Positions 36,369 through 45,702 of a DNA stretch of 64,000 nt are shown in pieces. Source of the stretch: JACMLD01 sp039919885 (GTDB taxonomy: Bacteria; Bacteroidota; Bacteroidia; Chitinophagales; Chitinophagaceae); NCBI GenBank assembly GCA_039919885.1, contig JBDSEV010000066.1:44376-108375 (forward strand), read 5' to 3'. The first letter of the stretch is position 1, and every line of letters begins with the position of its first letter. The notes under the pieces are model-generated. The model ran no database searches. It was given only the letters and a program-made list of their open reading frames with translations, and was not told the origin of the DNA. The position numbers and the translations under genes were made by a program.

Positions 36369-37273
36369 TGCTGAAGATTGCCTGGCACCCGGTATATGCG
36401 CACCCGCTGCCCGCAGATCACCGTTTCCCGATGCTTAAATACGAACTGATACCTGAGCAGTTGCTGTACGAAGGCAGTATTACCAATAATAATTTATTTG
36501 CCCCGGCAGCATGCACAGACGAAATTATTACCTTAACCCATGACAGTGCTTACCTTAAAAAACTAAAGGAACAAACCTTATCGGCCAGGGAACAAAGGCA
36601 TATTGGATTTCCGCAATCTGCCCTGCTTACGGATCGCGAATTAATAATCACACAGGGCACCATCGACTGCTGCATGTTTGCCGCTGCACACGGGGTTGCA
36701 CTAAACGTAGCGGGTGGAACACACCATGCGTTTGCTGACAGGGGCGAAGGGTTCTGCATGCTGAACGACTTTGCCGTTGCAGCCAACTACCTGCTGCAGC
36801 AACAACTTGCTAAAAAAATATTAATTATTGACCTGGATGTTCACCAGGGAAATGGTACTGCAAAAATATTTGAGCACGAACCCCGCGTATTTACTTTTAG
36901 TATGCATGGCAGACACAATTACCCCTTTCAAAAGGAGTATTCCGATTTGGATATTCCGCTGGAAGACGGCACTGGCGATACACAATACCTTGAACTCCTG
37001 CGCACCCATCTTAGCAACTTAATTACAGTTCTGCAACCTGATACTGCATTTTTTTTGGCAGGAACAGATATACTTAACACAGATAAATTCGGCAAACTTA
37101 ACGTATCGATGGCTGGCTGCCGCGAAAGAGATGAAATAGTATTTAATATGCTGAAGCAAAAAAACATACCCTGTACGGTGGCAATGGGCGGAGGGTACTC
37201 GGCGGATGTAAAAATAATTGTGGAAGCGCATTGCAATACATTCCGCACTGCAAAAAGCGTGTACAATTTATAA
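36368..37273 (+). CDS. Histone deacetylase-like (AcuC/HDAC family) amidohydrolase
   Basis: 301 aa. HDAC-family motifs: GGTHHAFADRGEGFCMLND (catalytic His pair), IIDLDVHQGNGTA (zinc Asp and His), FSMHG, FFLAGTDILNTDKFG (zinc Asp) and AMGGGYS. Deacetylates acetyl-lysine or small acetylated amines in a zinc-dependent reaction. Translationally coupled to pdeM (TGATG overlap). It ends inside the 3' end of the convergent DUF5916 gene (6-bp overlap). The physiological substrate is unknown. Confidence 0.92.
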   Translation: MLKIAWHPVYAHPLPADHRFPMLKYELIPEQLLYEGSITNNNLFAPAACTDEIITLTHDSAYLKKLKEQTLSAREQRHIGFPQSALLTDRELIITQGTIDCCMFAAAHGVALNVAGGTHHAFADRGEGFCMLNDFAVAANYLLQQQLAKKILIIDLDVHQGNGTAKIFEHEPRVFTFSMHGRHNYPFQKEYSDLDIPLEDGTGDTQYLELLRTHLSNLITVLQPDTAFFLAGTDILNTDKFGKLNVSMAGCRERDEIVFNMLKQKNIPCTVAMGGGYSADVKIIVEAHCNTFRTAKSVYNL

Positions 37274-39760
37274 CGATCGTTTTACTTTGCTCCTCAAATC
37301 CTGGTAATTGAGAAAATAAATAAACCGCAGCGTTATTTCATTGCCATGCGGCACCGAAAAAAGATTCGCCAGGTTCTTTGCATATAGCCTGTTGCCGGTA
37401 CCTGACAATGCATTCAGGTAATCATTGCCGAGCCAGTTTTTATAGCCAAGGATAACCCGGCTTCCCGGACTGAAATCCCAGGTGTAAAAAACATCGAGGT
37501 TAAAAATATTGTAGTTGGCATTGTAATCTTCTGGCTTAAGGTCCACTCTTTCTAACCAATCTCCATCATTGTCTACCCGGTAAAGATTGGTATTCTCCAG
37601 CTTGTTCCAATAGTGCCGCGCCCTGAAGGTTAGGTTCATACGGGAAGTAAAATTATAGGTGCCACTAAGAATTGAAGTGACATCGGTAAATTTCCGCCTC
37701 GCCAGCACCGGCTCACCCATATTATCAAAAATAAATGACTTCCCATTGTTTGCAAGACCCCACTGACCATTATCGTGCCTCCGCCGCAGCGATGCTTCTA
37801 ACGTAAATTTATCGCCGAAACGGTAACGCGCACCCAATGTTACGGCGTTGTAAGGATCATTCGGCAAAGGACCTTCAGCGAACCCTATATTCCAGTTTAC
37901 AAATAATCGCTTGCGGCTGTCGCTGCTACCACTTACAAACGCAGAATAGTAGGGAGAGCGTTTTAGCTTTCGTCCACTGGTTTGCAGCTCAAAATAATCA
38001 TTGTACCAGAATGGTTGAATGGGAATACTTACCGAAAGATCCCAGAAATTATTAAATACCCAGAAGGCAGATGGTTTGAATTCGGTGGACTGGTAACCAA
38101 ATGGTTTGTATAAGTAAGATTGCAAAGAAGTAAATGCATATCGCTGATTTAAAAAATTATCTGTTGCCTGGAAAATATTATAGCTGACTTCACCAATGGA
38201 AGTTACTTCATTTGGTGCCTGTATGTACCCCATGTCATTGGGGTTATAAAGATCTGATTCTATATTGTTGTTTACAAACCATTGCCATTTACCGCTGACT
38301 TTCCCAAATTGTGTTTCGTTCGCAAAGCCGCTGTAACCGCCTTTCCCAAATATTTTGCTGTAGCGTGGCTTTACGCTGAATCCATATTCATTATCTCTGT
38401 CATACAATACCAAATCAAGCGCTGTTACGTTGGCATCATTGGCGTGACCGTTCCTGATTACATTGGTATTGGTAAATGTTATGGAAGAGCGGTTCTTCAA
38501 TGCCTGGTCAAGTACAATAATGTTGTAATTCGCCAGGTCTTCGGTAGTGATGGAGGAATCCCTTCCGGTGATGCTGTTGTAGATCCGTGCATGCACCGGT
38601 TCCGTGACCGAGTTGAAAACACCGATACCAAGGTTATGCTTATTGCGTCCGGAAAATTTAATGGCATTGTACAGCCGGGTTACATCCGGATTTTTGAGCA
38701 CTGTGTAATTTGCATTGTTATCCGTGAACGCTTTCACGTTGTAGTATTCAGTGGGTGTTCTTCCAATGCGCCTGCTATAAAAAAGGCCTGCTTTATTAAA
38801 AAGTTCGGTACCCTCGGTAAAGAACTGGCGGTTCTCTTTAAATTGCTGTTCGAAAGGAGTGATATTGTTGACGACGTTATCAGAAATTACCTGGCCAAAA
38901 TCAGGTATCAGCGTAGCATCCAGCGTGAAACTTTCATTGATACCGTACTTCACATCCACACCACCGCTTTTCAACCATTCATTATCATACCTTGTTTTTT
39001 GATTCGGGTCGCTCCTGTATCCGCCACTGATGTACGGCGAAAGACTTAAGCGCAATGGAGGCGCCAGTTTTTCAAGGCCGGTTAAATAACCAAACTGATT
39101 TACAAAACCATTGTTATTCGGATTGACCTGGTTCCAGAAGGCGGCCTCACTGTTTCGCCGGCTGAACCGGAGGAAATTGATGCCCCAATCCTGGATATCG
39201 ATCTTTGCAAACCGCAGGGAGAAATAGGGGATCTTTATTTCAACTGTCCACCCATCTGCCTGCATTTCTACTTTACTGTCCCAGACCGCATCCCAGCTCA
39301 AATCGCCATATACACCAAAATCCGGTTTTGCCGCAGAAGATAAACGTGCATCAGTTTGTACGTTGCGGGTAGTGACAAGAAATTGGTATGCATTCTGGTG
39401 GTCGTTGTAAGTATCAATAAACACCGAAAAATAGTCAACATTTGCCCTGTTCTGATTATCCCTGGTGGTGAATTGTTTTTTTATCATCGAAGGTTCGTCG
39501 TAGAGGTAGGCGCCAATATAAATGGCTGCATCATCATACACGATTTTTACCGATGTTTTTACTTTTGAGGGCTTGCCGTATGCGGGCGAATTGGTGATAA
39601 AATCAACCGCCGCGGGTGCATTCTTCCATACACTGTCCGTAAGTGAACCATCTACGCGGGGAGGCAAAACTACCTTAATGGCCTGGAGGCTTTTATGCTG
39701 TGCGATCACAGTCAGATTAATCCCACAAATGAGAAGTCCCAGGCAGGTTAGTAGTCGCAT
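37268..39760 (-). CDS. DUF5916 / CBM9-like outer-membrane protein
   Basis: 830 aa with a signal peptide ending TVIAQ (~20). The N-terminal ~190 residues form a carbohydrate-binding family 9-like beta sandwich (PPRVDGSLTDSVWKNAPAAVDF ... WTVEIKIPYFSLRFAK). The rest is the DUF5916 region, predicted beta-barrel, with FKENRQFFTEG and FYSRRIG motifs and alternating aromatic strands to the C-terminus. Common in Bacteroidota, with function unproven but probably outer-membrane sugar or metabolite handling. Single gene with a 445-bp upstream gap. Confidence 0.9.
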   Translation of the reverse strand: MRLLTCLGLLICGINLTVIAQHKSLQAIKVVLPPRVDGSLTDSVWKNAPAAVDFITNSPAYGKPSKVKTSVKIVYDDAAIYIGAYLYDEPSMIKKQFTTRDNQNRANVDYFSVFIDTYNDHQNAYQFLVTTRNVQTDARLSSAAKPDFGVYGDLSWDAVWDSKVEMQADGWTVEIKIPYFSLRFAKIDIQDWGINFLRFSRRNSEAAFWNQVNPNNNGFVNQFGYLTGLEKLAPPLRLSLSPYISGGYRSDPNQKTRYDNEWLKSGGVDVKYGINESFTLDATLIPDFGQVISDNVVNNITPFEQQFKENRQFFTEGTELFNKAGLFYSRRIGRTPTEYYNVKAFTDNNANYTVLKNPDVTRLYNAIKFSGRNKHNLGIGVFNSVTEPVHARIYNSITGRDSSITTEDLANYNIIVLDQALKNRSSITFTNTNVIRNGHANDANVTALDLVLYDRDNEYGFSVKPRYSKIFGKGGYSGFANETQFGKVSGKWQWFVNNNIESDLYNPNDMGYIQAPNEVTSIGEVSYNIFQATDNFLNQRYAFTSLQSYLYKPFGYQSTEFKPSAFWVFNNFWDLSVSIPIQPFWYNDYFELQTSGRKLKRSPYYSAFVSGSSDSRKRLFVNWNIGFAEGPLPNDPYNAVTLGARYRFGDKFTLEASLRRRHDNGQWGLANNGKSFIFDNMGEPVLARRKFTDVTSILSGTYNFTSRMNLTFRARHYWNKLENTNLYRVDNDGDWLERVDLKPEDYNANYNIFNLDVFYTWDFSPGSRVILGYKNWLGNDYLNALSGTGNRLYAKNLANLFSVPHGNEITLRFIYFLNYQDLRSKVKRSL

Positions 39761-39850
39761 GTTAGTTATCCGCCAAAAATAACAGAAAAAAAGCAGCCCC
39801 TTTCAAATTAGCAATAAAAATGACTAATAATGGTTTATACTTATAAAAAA

Positions 39851-39873
39851 AACGAGCTGATAAATAGCTCGTT
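39851..39873 (-). terminator. Hairpin with T8 on the minus strand
   Basis: AACGAGCT (39851-39858) pairs with AGCTCGTT (39866-39873), loop of 7. On the minus strand it is followed by a T-rich run. It would end any transcript coming from the right that passes the 40056 terminator, or insulate the DUF5916 promoter. Confidence 0.6.
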
Positions 39874-40055
39874 TTCATAATTGAAATAGTGAAAATTCTA
39901 TATAATTACAAACAGGGATTACGATTCAGAAGAAACATCATTACCGCAAACACAACTTCCTGTCACCGCTAGCAAGGACTCGTTTATTCAAGTGGCCGGC
40001 AGCGGAATTACGGGGCAACCTTTTCCATCGGTGACTAGCTGAGGATTCAAACCAT

Positions 40056-40082
40056 AAAAAAAAATTGTCATGCAAATGACAA
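40056..40082 (-). terminator. Intrinsic terminator of the XRE/S24 gene
   Basis: TTGTCAT (40065-40071) pairs with ATGACAA (40076-40082), 4-nt loop, followed on the minus strand by nine T (40056-40064). It lies about 120 bp after the stop of the minus-strand regulator gene. Confidence 0.75.
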
Positions 40083-40204
40083 CAGGATAAACAATCAAGC
40101 AGTAGGAAACACCCTTGCGCAAATCAATTGCTGCTGCACCACCGATGCTTCAAACCACGGGACACGCCGCGTAGATATTGTTTTGGTAACGGCAAATAAT
40201 GCCA

Positions 40205-40954
40205 TTAATTCATTCGTTTTTTTAAGGTGCTTACCTGGTCCTGCAAGTTGGTTACCAGGTTGGCCAGTTGATTCACATCCCACCTGTTTTGCTGACTGGC
40301 TTTGGTAATCACCATTTGTGCAAGCCATAATTCCAGCACATCTTCCGCTTCCACATGATAGGGCTGATACGAAGGGTTGTCGCTTACCAGGGTAAGCTTG
40401 CTTTTAGACCGTCCATTCTTTACAATGCGTTTATAAACGATGCCTTCCTGGCGGGAAATAACAATATACGTATTGCTGCTTTTTACATGCTCGAGGCTTT
40501 CTACTTTTTCACCCACAATGACAGACCCGCTGGGAGTAGGCAGCATAGAGTCTCCGATAATCTCGAATGCACGATAGGTGCCGGGTGCCAGCATAGGCAG
40601 GGTAAAAGTATTCAGCTCATCCACAAACTCCGGATCTGCGTAACCCGCAAGATAACCCGCGGCCGCTTTTACAGGCACAAACTGTATATCCGTTGTACCA
40701 GATGCCAGCTTTGATGCACGGCGCTTGGCAAGGAAATTATTCTTACTGTCGCCCAGGTCTTTCAACAACAATTCATCCAGCGACAATTTAAAAATGCTGC
40801 CAATATTTTCCAGCACTTCTATTCTTGGCTCTGCCCTTTCCTCTTCATAAGCACCCAGCAAGGAGCGTTTAATCTTCAACTTGGTGGCAAACTCTTCCTG
40901 TGTCCAGCCACGCAGGCGACGGAGATAGCGTAGATTTTTTCCGGCGAATGTCAT
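40205..40954 (-). CDS. XRE-type regulator with S24 (LexA-like) peptidase domain
   Basis: 249 aa. The N-terminal HTH_3 spans residues 5-62 (LRYLRRLRGWTQEEFATKL, KRSLLGAYEEERAEPRIEVL). The S24 domain at ~95-205 has the Ser of EIIGDSMLPTPSGS and the Lys of GIVYKRIV, the catalytic dyad positions. A possible self-cleavage site is the AG of VKAAAGYLAGY. A C-terminal coiled-coil tail (VNQLANLVTNLQDQVSTLKKR) is unusual. Such proteins act as LexA/CI-like repressors inactivated by RecA-stimulated autoproteolysis. A palindrome covers its start region, suggesting autoregulation. Targets unknown. Confidence 0.88.
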   Translation of the reverse strand: MTFAGKNLRYLRRLRGWTQEEFATKLKIKRSLLGAYEEERAEPRIEVLENIGSIFKLSLDELLLKDLGDSKNNFLAKRRASKLASGTTDIQFVPVKAAAGYLAGYADPEFVDELNTFTLPMLAPGTYRAFEIIGDSMLPTPSGSVIVGEKVESLEHVKSSNTYIVISRQEGIVYKRIVKNGRSKSKLTLVSDNPSYQPYHVEAEDVLELWLAQMVITKASQQNRWDVNQLANLVTNLQDQVSTLKKRMN

Positions 40955-40955
40955 A

Positions 40956-40985
40956 ACTAATTAATTTAGTGCTAAAATACTAATT
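40956..40985. promoter_or_regulatory. Probable operator of the XRE/S24 regulator
   Basis: ACTAA (40956-40960), TTAGT (40966-40970) and ACTAA (40979-40983) alternate just upstream of the start codon, and TTTAG-TG-CTAAA (40965-40976) is a tight palindrome. This is the type of site bound by HTH_3 dimers. Position supports autorepression; binding is inferred. Confidence 0.5.
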
Positions 40986-41220
40986 TTTTTGACATTTAAA
41001 AAAATATTTTGAATCTGTTTTTTCGGGGATTGTTTTTCGCGGTATCTCCAATCATCATGTTGAGGTCGCAGGAGAATATTATTATAACTAAGGCCGAAGT
41101 CTCATGCAAATAATTTGTTGGACGGGCCTGCAAATCTGCCGTCATTTTCTTCGCGCTCCCCGCAGTGTTCCACCAAACAATTTGATTCATTGATCTGGGA
41201 CGCTGCGGCGTTTTTCTTCT

Positions 41221-41228
41221 TAGCTTTG
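41221..41228 (+). promoter_or_regulatory. TAnnTTTG -7 element of surE
   Basis: TAGCTTTG matches the Bacteroidota -7 box and ends one base before the ATG at 41230. If it is used, transcription would start inside the first codons, favouring the second ATG (41233) or a leaderless message. No well-placed -33 element is seen. Confidence 0.35.
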
Positions 41229-41229
41229 A

Positions 41230-42027
41230 ATGATGGCCAAAGTAACGAGCAGGAAAAAAGATTTGCCTACTATATTAATAACCAACGACGATGGCGTTAC
41301 GGCGCCCGGTATACGCAATTTAATAGAAGCGGTGAAGGACCTCGGTAGAATTGTAGTAGTGGCACCCGATAAACCCCAGAGTGGAATGGGGCATGCAATT
41401 ACCATCGGCCAGCCGCTCCGGTTACATCCGGTACAGCTGATGGATGGCGTGGAAGCCTACGGTTGCAGCGGTACGCCCGTAGACTGCGTAAAGCTGGCCG
41501 TTGACAAAGTGCTGCAAAGAAAACCGGATATCTGTTTAAGCGGCATTAACCATGGCGCTAACCATTCAATAAATGTTATCTACAGCGGTACCATGAGCGC
41601 CGCCGTTGAAGCAGCGATTGAAAGCATTCCCTCCATCGGTTTTTCATTGCTCGATTACAGCCTGGACGCAGATTTTACGGCTGCCCGCAAATGTGTACGT
41701 TTACTCACCCAGAAAATCCTCGCCAAACCCCTGGATAAGCACATGATATTAAACGTGAATATTCCGGCAGTATCCGATGAACTGATAATGGGTATAAAAG
41801 TTTGCCGCCAGGCTTATGCGAAGTACGATGAAGACTTTATAGAACGTAACGATCCTACTAACCGAAAGTATTACTGGCTTACCGGCGAGTTCAAAAACAT
41901 GGACAAAGGAAAGGACACCGATGTCTGGGCGTTAAAGAATAACTATATAAGTGTTGTGCCGGTACAATTTGATCTGACCAATTACGTTTTAAAAGCAAAA
42001 TTGGAAAAAATTTGGAAGCTACAATAA
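41230..42027 (+). CDS. surE: 5'/3'-nucleotidase SurE
   Basis: 265 aa. SurE signatures: ITNDDGVTAPGI (metal-binding Asp pair), VVVAPDKPQSGMGHAIT, CSGTPVDCVKLAV and SGINHGANHSINVIYSGTMSAAVEAA. Metal-dependent phosphatase acting on nucleoside monophosphates, cytoplasmic. Either of the tandem ATGs at 41230 and 41233 could start it. Its TAA overlaps the ATG of the following membrane-protein gene by one base, so the two are translationally coupled. Confidence 0.96.
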   Translation: MMAKVTSRKKDLPTILITNDDGVTAPGIRNLIEAVKDLGRIVVVAPDKPQSGMGHAITIGQPLRLHPVQLMDGVEAYGCSGTPVDCVKLAVDKVLQRKPDICLSGINHGANHSINVIYSGTMSAAVEAAIESIPSIGFSLLDYSLDADFTAARKCVRLLTQKILAKPLDKHMILNVNIPAVSDELIMGIKVCRQAYAKYDEDFIERNDPTNRKYYWLTGEFKNMDKGKDTDVWALKNNYISVVPVQFDLTNYVLKAKLEKIWKLQ

Positions 42028-42326
42028 TGCTTAACAGAGACAATATACGATTTGGCCTCGTGCTCGGCTTTCTCGGCCCACTGGTGGGCATGGTGGTATA
42101 CTATTTTGCCGCATTCTATTCGCACAATGTAAGTTTCACGGAATTCCTTGGCTATATGAGAAAATATAAGACGCTGCTAACGGCTGTCAGCAGCATCTCA
42201 TTGGTGGCCAACGCCGTACTTTTTACCTTTTACGTAAACGCCCGTAAAGATCAAACCATTAAGGGCATTTTTGTGGCTACACTGATTTATGGAATCGGTG
42301 TGCTGCTTATTAAAGTGATTGGCTAA
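42027..42326 (+). CDS. Small three-helix membrane protein coupled to surE
   Basis: 99 aa from the ATG at 42027. Hydrophobic segments: FGLVLGFLGPLVGMVVYYF, LTAVSSISLVANAVLFTFYV and GIFVATLIYGIGVLLIKVI. The family is found next to surE in Bacteroidota, where lpxB often comes next; lpxB is absent here and a convergent lipoprotein gene takes the place. Function unknown. Confidence 0.82.
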   Translation: MLNRDNIRFGLVLGFLGPLVGMVVYYFAAFYSHNVSFTEFLGYMRKYKTLLTAVSSISLVANAVLFTFYVNARKDQTIKGIFVATLIYGIGVLLIKVIG

Positions 42327-42339
42327 GCCCCTGTATTCA

Positions 42340-42789
42340 TTACTGCTGGGCTGCTTTCTTTTTTTTCTTTGCTTTGCTCTTATCTACAATCAATCCTGTT
42401 CCGGCCCCAACGCCCGCTCCGATAATTGTTCCGATCACCGCACCCTTGGCCCGATCATTATGATTGATAATCGCGCCCGTTACGGCCCCTGTTCCAGCAC
42501 CAACGATAGCACCTTTGGCGGTATGGCTCAGCCCTTTTTTCTCAGCAGCTTGTGCAGGCTGCGCAGCCGTATTTTCCATGGTAACCGTCTCCACCGTATG
42601 TGTGCTCCTTTTCTCCCGTTCCGCTGCCACCACCTTCATCGAATCAATGGCTTTTTGCTTTGCCAGCACTACGCTCAGCGAATCAATGGTTTTTGCCTTC
42701 GCGGCCTCATTGGCTGCAGCTTCGCTAGCCCCACTGTTACAAGCAGTTAGCGCACCAGCAACCATAATTACGATTAATACTTGTTTCAT
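42340..42789 (-). CDS. Glycine-zipper (YMGG-like) lipoprotein
   Basis: 149 aa with lipobox LTAC (~17). A helical, Ala/Lys-rich segment (residues 20-80) is followed by a glycine-zipper region GAIVGAGTGAVTGAII and GAVIGTIIGAGVGAGTGLIV, and a Lys-rich tail (KAKKKKKAAQQ). Glycine zippers pack transmembrane helices; such lipoproteins sit in the outer membrane and are of unknown function. Convergent with the surE operon, 13 bp apart. Confidence 0.85.
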   Translation of the reverse strand: MKQVLIVIMVAGALTACNSGASEAAANEAAKAKTIDSLSVVLAKQKAIDSMKVVAAEREKRSTHTVETVTMENTAAQPAQAAEKKGLSHTAKGAIVGAGTGAVTGAIINHNDRAKGAVIGTIIGAGVGAGTGLIVDKSKAKKKKKAAQQ

Positions 42790-43626
42790 ATAGTAGGTTT
42801 TTTAGTGAATAATACCCTGTCCTTGGTAAAACCGTGCCATCCTAATGCCGCTGGTTATCAACAGCATAAAAACAGGTAGATTTGTACTGCGTGCAGCCGT
42901 TTCCCCACTCAGCCGGTTCCACAGCAATTTTAACCTGCAATCGCGTGAAATCGTGCCAATTACCGTCAAGTCGCGGCGCTTCACTGCTGAATTATCGGCT
43001 GCAGGTGCGTGTTTATGCTGAACTGACCAATACACAAGGCTGGCTACAATATATACGAATCAAGCAAATTGTTGACACCAGCGCTGCAGAAAATTATATT
43101 GCCGCCGGACCGATGGCCAGTTACAAAAAATATGGGCATGGCCATACCTGATTTCGTTAAAAAACAAGGGCACGCCCATTGGTCTATGCGTTCTGCTTCA
43201 AAAACATATGTTGAAGAAAAGACGCTGCCTTCGCGCTACTGCCAGCCTATACCGGTTATGGATACCCGCTGGAGGCCGAAGTCGCTGTTGTCCGGAATGC
43301 GGGCAAAGGATACACATACAATCCATTGCGGCCATTACCTTGCCGGGCAACAAAAAATGCATTCACCTTATCACAAAGCCTGGATTAGTCTTTGGTAAAT
43401 GGTGACAATGCCAGAAAGTACGGAAGCACTGATGTTGTTTGTAACGTCCTGATATGGAAAATCGGTTTCCAAAATTTTCAATGAAATATCTTTCAGTAGT
43501 TTGTCCTTCTTCCATAAAGGTGTATGATCTCCTGCGTAAAAATAATATAGGGGTGTTTTTATTCAAAGCCGGCTGGCCGTTGCGGAACTTCCTTAACTTT
43601 AGTTTAGTTGTAAATCAATCACTGAT
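42790..43626. other. Intergenic, possibly decayed coding sequence
   Basis: 837 bp. One frame reads GWLQYIRIKQIVDTSAAENY to a TGA at 43149-43151, then, after more stops, AALLPAYTGYGYP-like text (DAAFALLPAYTGYGYPLEA) from 43221 to about 43388 in the same frame. Codon choice there looks coding, but no family is recognised and the frame is broken. It may be a pseudogene remnant or chance. Nothing else is seen. Confidence 0.3.
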
Positions 43627-45471
43627 ATGAAGAAGATTACCTGCACCTGGCTGTACCTGATTTTGTTTGTTGCCGCAGCAATAGCGCAAAAAGACGATGA
43701 GCTGCTATACCGGAAAAAAACCTACATGGTACCCATGCGCGACGGCATAAAACTTTTTACCGTTGTAATAGAACCAGTGAATGCCAAACAAGCGGTGCCA
43801 TTGCTGTTGCAGCGCACACCCTATGGTGCAGATCTGAAACTGTCGGACGACACGGTGTTCCCGGTTCGTAACTGGACACAAATGGCCCTGCTCGGTAAAG
43901 ACGGGTATATTTTTGTATTGCAGGATATTAGAGGCAAATACAAAAGCGAAGGAAATATGCAAATTCACCAGCCACTGTTACACGTTACAAAAAAGGGTGC
44001 CATTGATGAGAGCACCGACACCTGGGATACGGTAGACTGGCTGGTAAAGAATGTTGCCAATAACAATGGAAAGGCCGGCATCTTTGGGATATCTTACCCT
44101 GGCTGGCTGGCGCTGGTAGGCGCAGTGGATCCTCATCCCGCTTTAAAAACTTCGTCGGAACAGGCCTGCATGGCCGATCTTTTTTTGGGTGATGATTTTC
44201 ACCACAACGGTGCGTTTCGCCTGAGTTACGGCATGGAATATTCTTACGAACTTGAATTTGATAAAACCACCGATACGGACTTTCCGTTTCCCAGTTTTGA
44301 TTTGTTTGACTGGTACCTGCAATTAGGTTCACTTAAAAATGTAAATGAAAAATACTTTCATAATAAAATTCCTACCTGGAATAATTTCGTTCAACACCCC
44401 AACTACGATGATTTCTGGCAGGCCAATTCACCACTGAGTTATGTGCAGTCTCCGCAAATACCACAATTGCATGTAGGCGGTTACTACGACCAGGAAGACA
44501 TCAACGGACCACAGCTGATGTATCGGCATATGGAGAAAAAAGACAGTTTCAACCGTAACCACATTGTACTGGGTCCCTGGAATCATGGTCAGTGGTCGAG
44601 AGCGAACGCAGACAGTCTTGGCAAAATAGATTTCGGCGGCAATACGGCGGAGTGGTTTAAAGTTCTGCAAAAAAAATGGTTTGACTACTGGCTGAAAGGC
44701 ATCGGTGATGGAAAATTTGAAGAAGCCTATTGTTTTCAAACCGGCAGCAATCAATGGAAAACATACAGCACCTGGCCGCCCGCAGCAGCCGTTGTTCAAA
44801 AATTATATGCTGCACCGCATAACAAAGCTTCTTTTGCTGCGCCGGTTTCCGGAAACGGAAAACTTACTTATACCAGCGACCCGGCCAAACCGGTGCCGTA
44901 CCGCTTACAGCCCATTGAAGCCACCTACGGCAAAGGCAGCCGCTGGCGCCCGTGGCAGGTAGAGGATCAGCGTTTTGTTTACTCCCGGCCGGATGTGATC
45001 AGCTTTACATTGGATTCACTAACTGATGACCTGACTGTCACCGGTCAGATTACCGCGCATTTGTTTGCCAGCACCACCGGCAGTGATGCCGACTGGATTG
45101 TAAAACTGATTGACGAATACCCGGCTATTGATCAGAAAAATCTCCTGATGAGCGGCTACCAGTTGCCGGTAGCGATGGAAGTATTCAGGGGGAGATTCAG
45201 GGAAAGCTTTACGCATCCGAAACCGCTGGTTCCCAATAAACCTGCGGAATTTGTTATTGACCTGCATGCGATAAACCATGTATTTTTAAAAGGTCATAAA
45301 ATCATGATCCAGGTACAGAGCACCTGGTTCCCGGTAATAGATCGCAACCCGCAGAAATTTGTGCCCAATATTTTTGAAGCCAATAACAACGACTATATTA
45401 AAGCCGACCATACCCTTTATTTCTCGGCTCAATACCCTACCCATATTGACTTACCGGTGATGAAACAATAA
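43627..45471 (+). CDS. CocE/NonD family alpha/beta hydrolase, exported
   Basis: 614 aa with a signal peptide ending AAAIAQ (~21). X-prolyl dipeptidyl-peptidase/cocaine-esterase fold: RDGIKLFTVVIEP, QDIRGKYKSEG, nucleophile Ser in FGISYPGW (~150), VLGPWNHGQW (His region) and the C-terminal jelly-roll domain starting near residue 450. Members hydrolyse acyl esters, beta-lactam esters or peptides; the substrate here is unknown. Stands alone with ~230 bp before the citrate synthase gene. Confidence 0.92.
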   Translation: MKKITCTWLYLILFVAAAIAQKDDELLYRKKTYMVPMRDGIKLFTVVIEPVNAKQAVPLLLQRTPYGADLKLSDDTVFPVRNWTQMALLGKDGYIFVLQDIRGKYKSEGNMQIHQPLLHVTKKGAIDESTDTWDTVDWLVKNVANNNGKAGIFGISYPGWLALVGAVDPHPALKTSSEQACMADLFLGDDFHHNGAFRLSYGMEYSYELEFDKTTDTDFPFPSFDLFDWYLQLGSLKNVNEKYFHNKIPTWNNFVQHPNYDDFWQANSPLSYVQSPQIPQLHVGGYYDQEDINGPQLMYRHMEKKDSFNRNHIVLGPWNHGQWSRANADSLGKIDFGGNTAEWFKVLQKKWFDYWLKGIGDGKFEEAYCFQTGSNQWKTYSTWPPAAAVVQKLYAAPHNKASFAAPVSGNGKLTYTSDPAKPVPYRLQPIEATYGKGSRWRPWQVEDQRFVYSRPDVISFTLDSLTDDLTVTGQITAHLFASTTGSDADWIVKLIDEYPAIDQKNLLMSGYQLPVAMEVFRGRFRESFTHPKPLVPNKPAEFVIDLHAINHVFLKGHKIMIQVQSTWFPVIDRNPQKFVPNIFEANNNDYIKADHTLYFSAQYPTHIDLPVMKQ

Positions 45472-45702
45472 AAATCGCAATAACATTCAAACAAATTATG
45501 GGATGCCGCTTCAACGCTGTGCGATGCTAACCCACGCGAATGCCGGTCAAATGAGCAAAGGTCTATTACTGAACTATTTCTTTAATGTGTATTTAACGTC
45601 TTTAATCAACCAGCTTCATTAAAGTTTGTTTCAGCACCGTAGTTTGGCTAACTTAGCCGCAAGCCTGCAAACATTTTCTCATATATATACAAACCGCTTC
45701 TC

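Larger units (their letters stand above)
39761..40204. other. Intergenic with two hairpins
   Basis: 444 bp between the DUF5916 start and the XRE/S24 stop. It holds two hairpins, at 39851-39873 and 40056-40082, described separately. No gene is supportable between them, although the pair of minus-strand terminators would fit a small minus-strand RNA. Confidence 0.5.

Noticed and set aside
38282..39049. 255-codon plus-strand reading frame
   Set aside because: Antisense to the DUF5916 gene, Cys/Val-rich with no recognisable domain.
43069..43398. 109-codon plus-strand gene
   Set aside because: Composition rich in His, Lys and Trp, unlike the neighbours, and another frame of the same stretch looks more coding; kept only as a possible remnant region.
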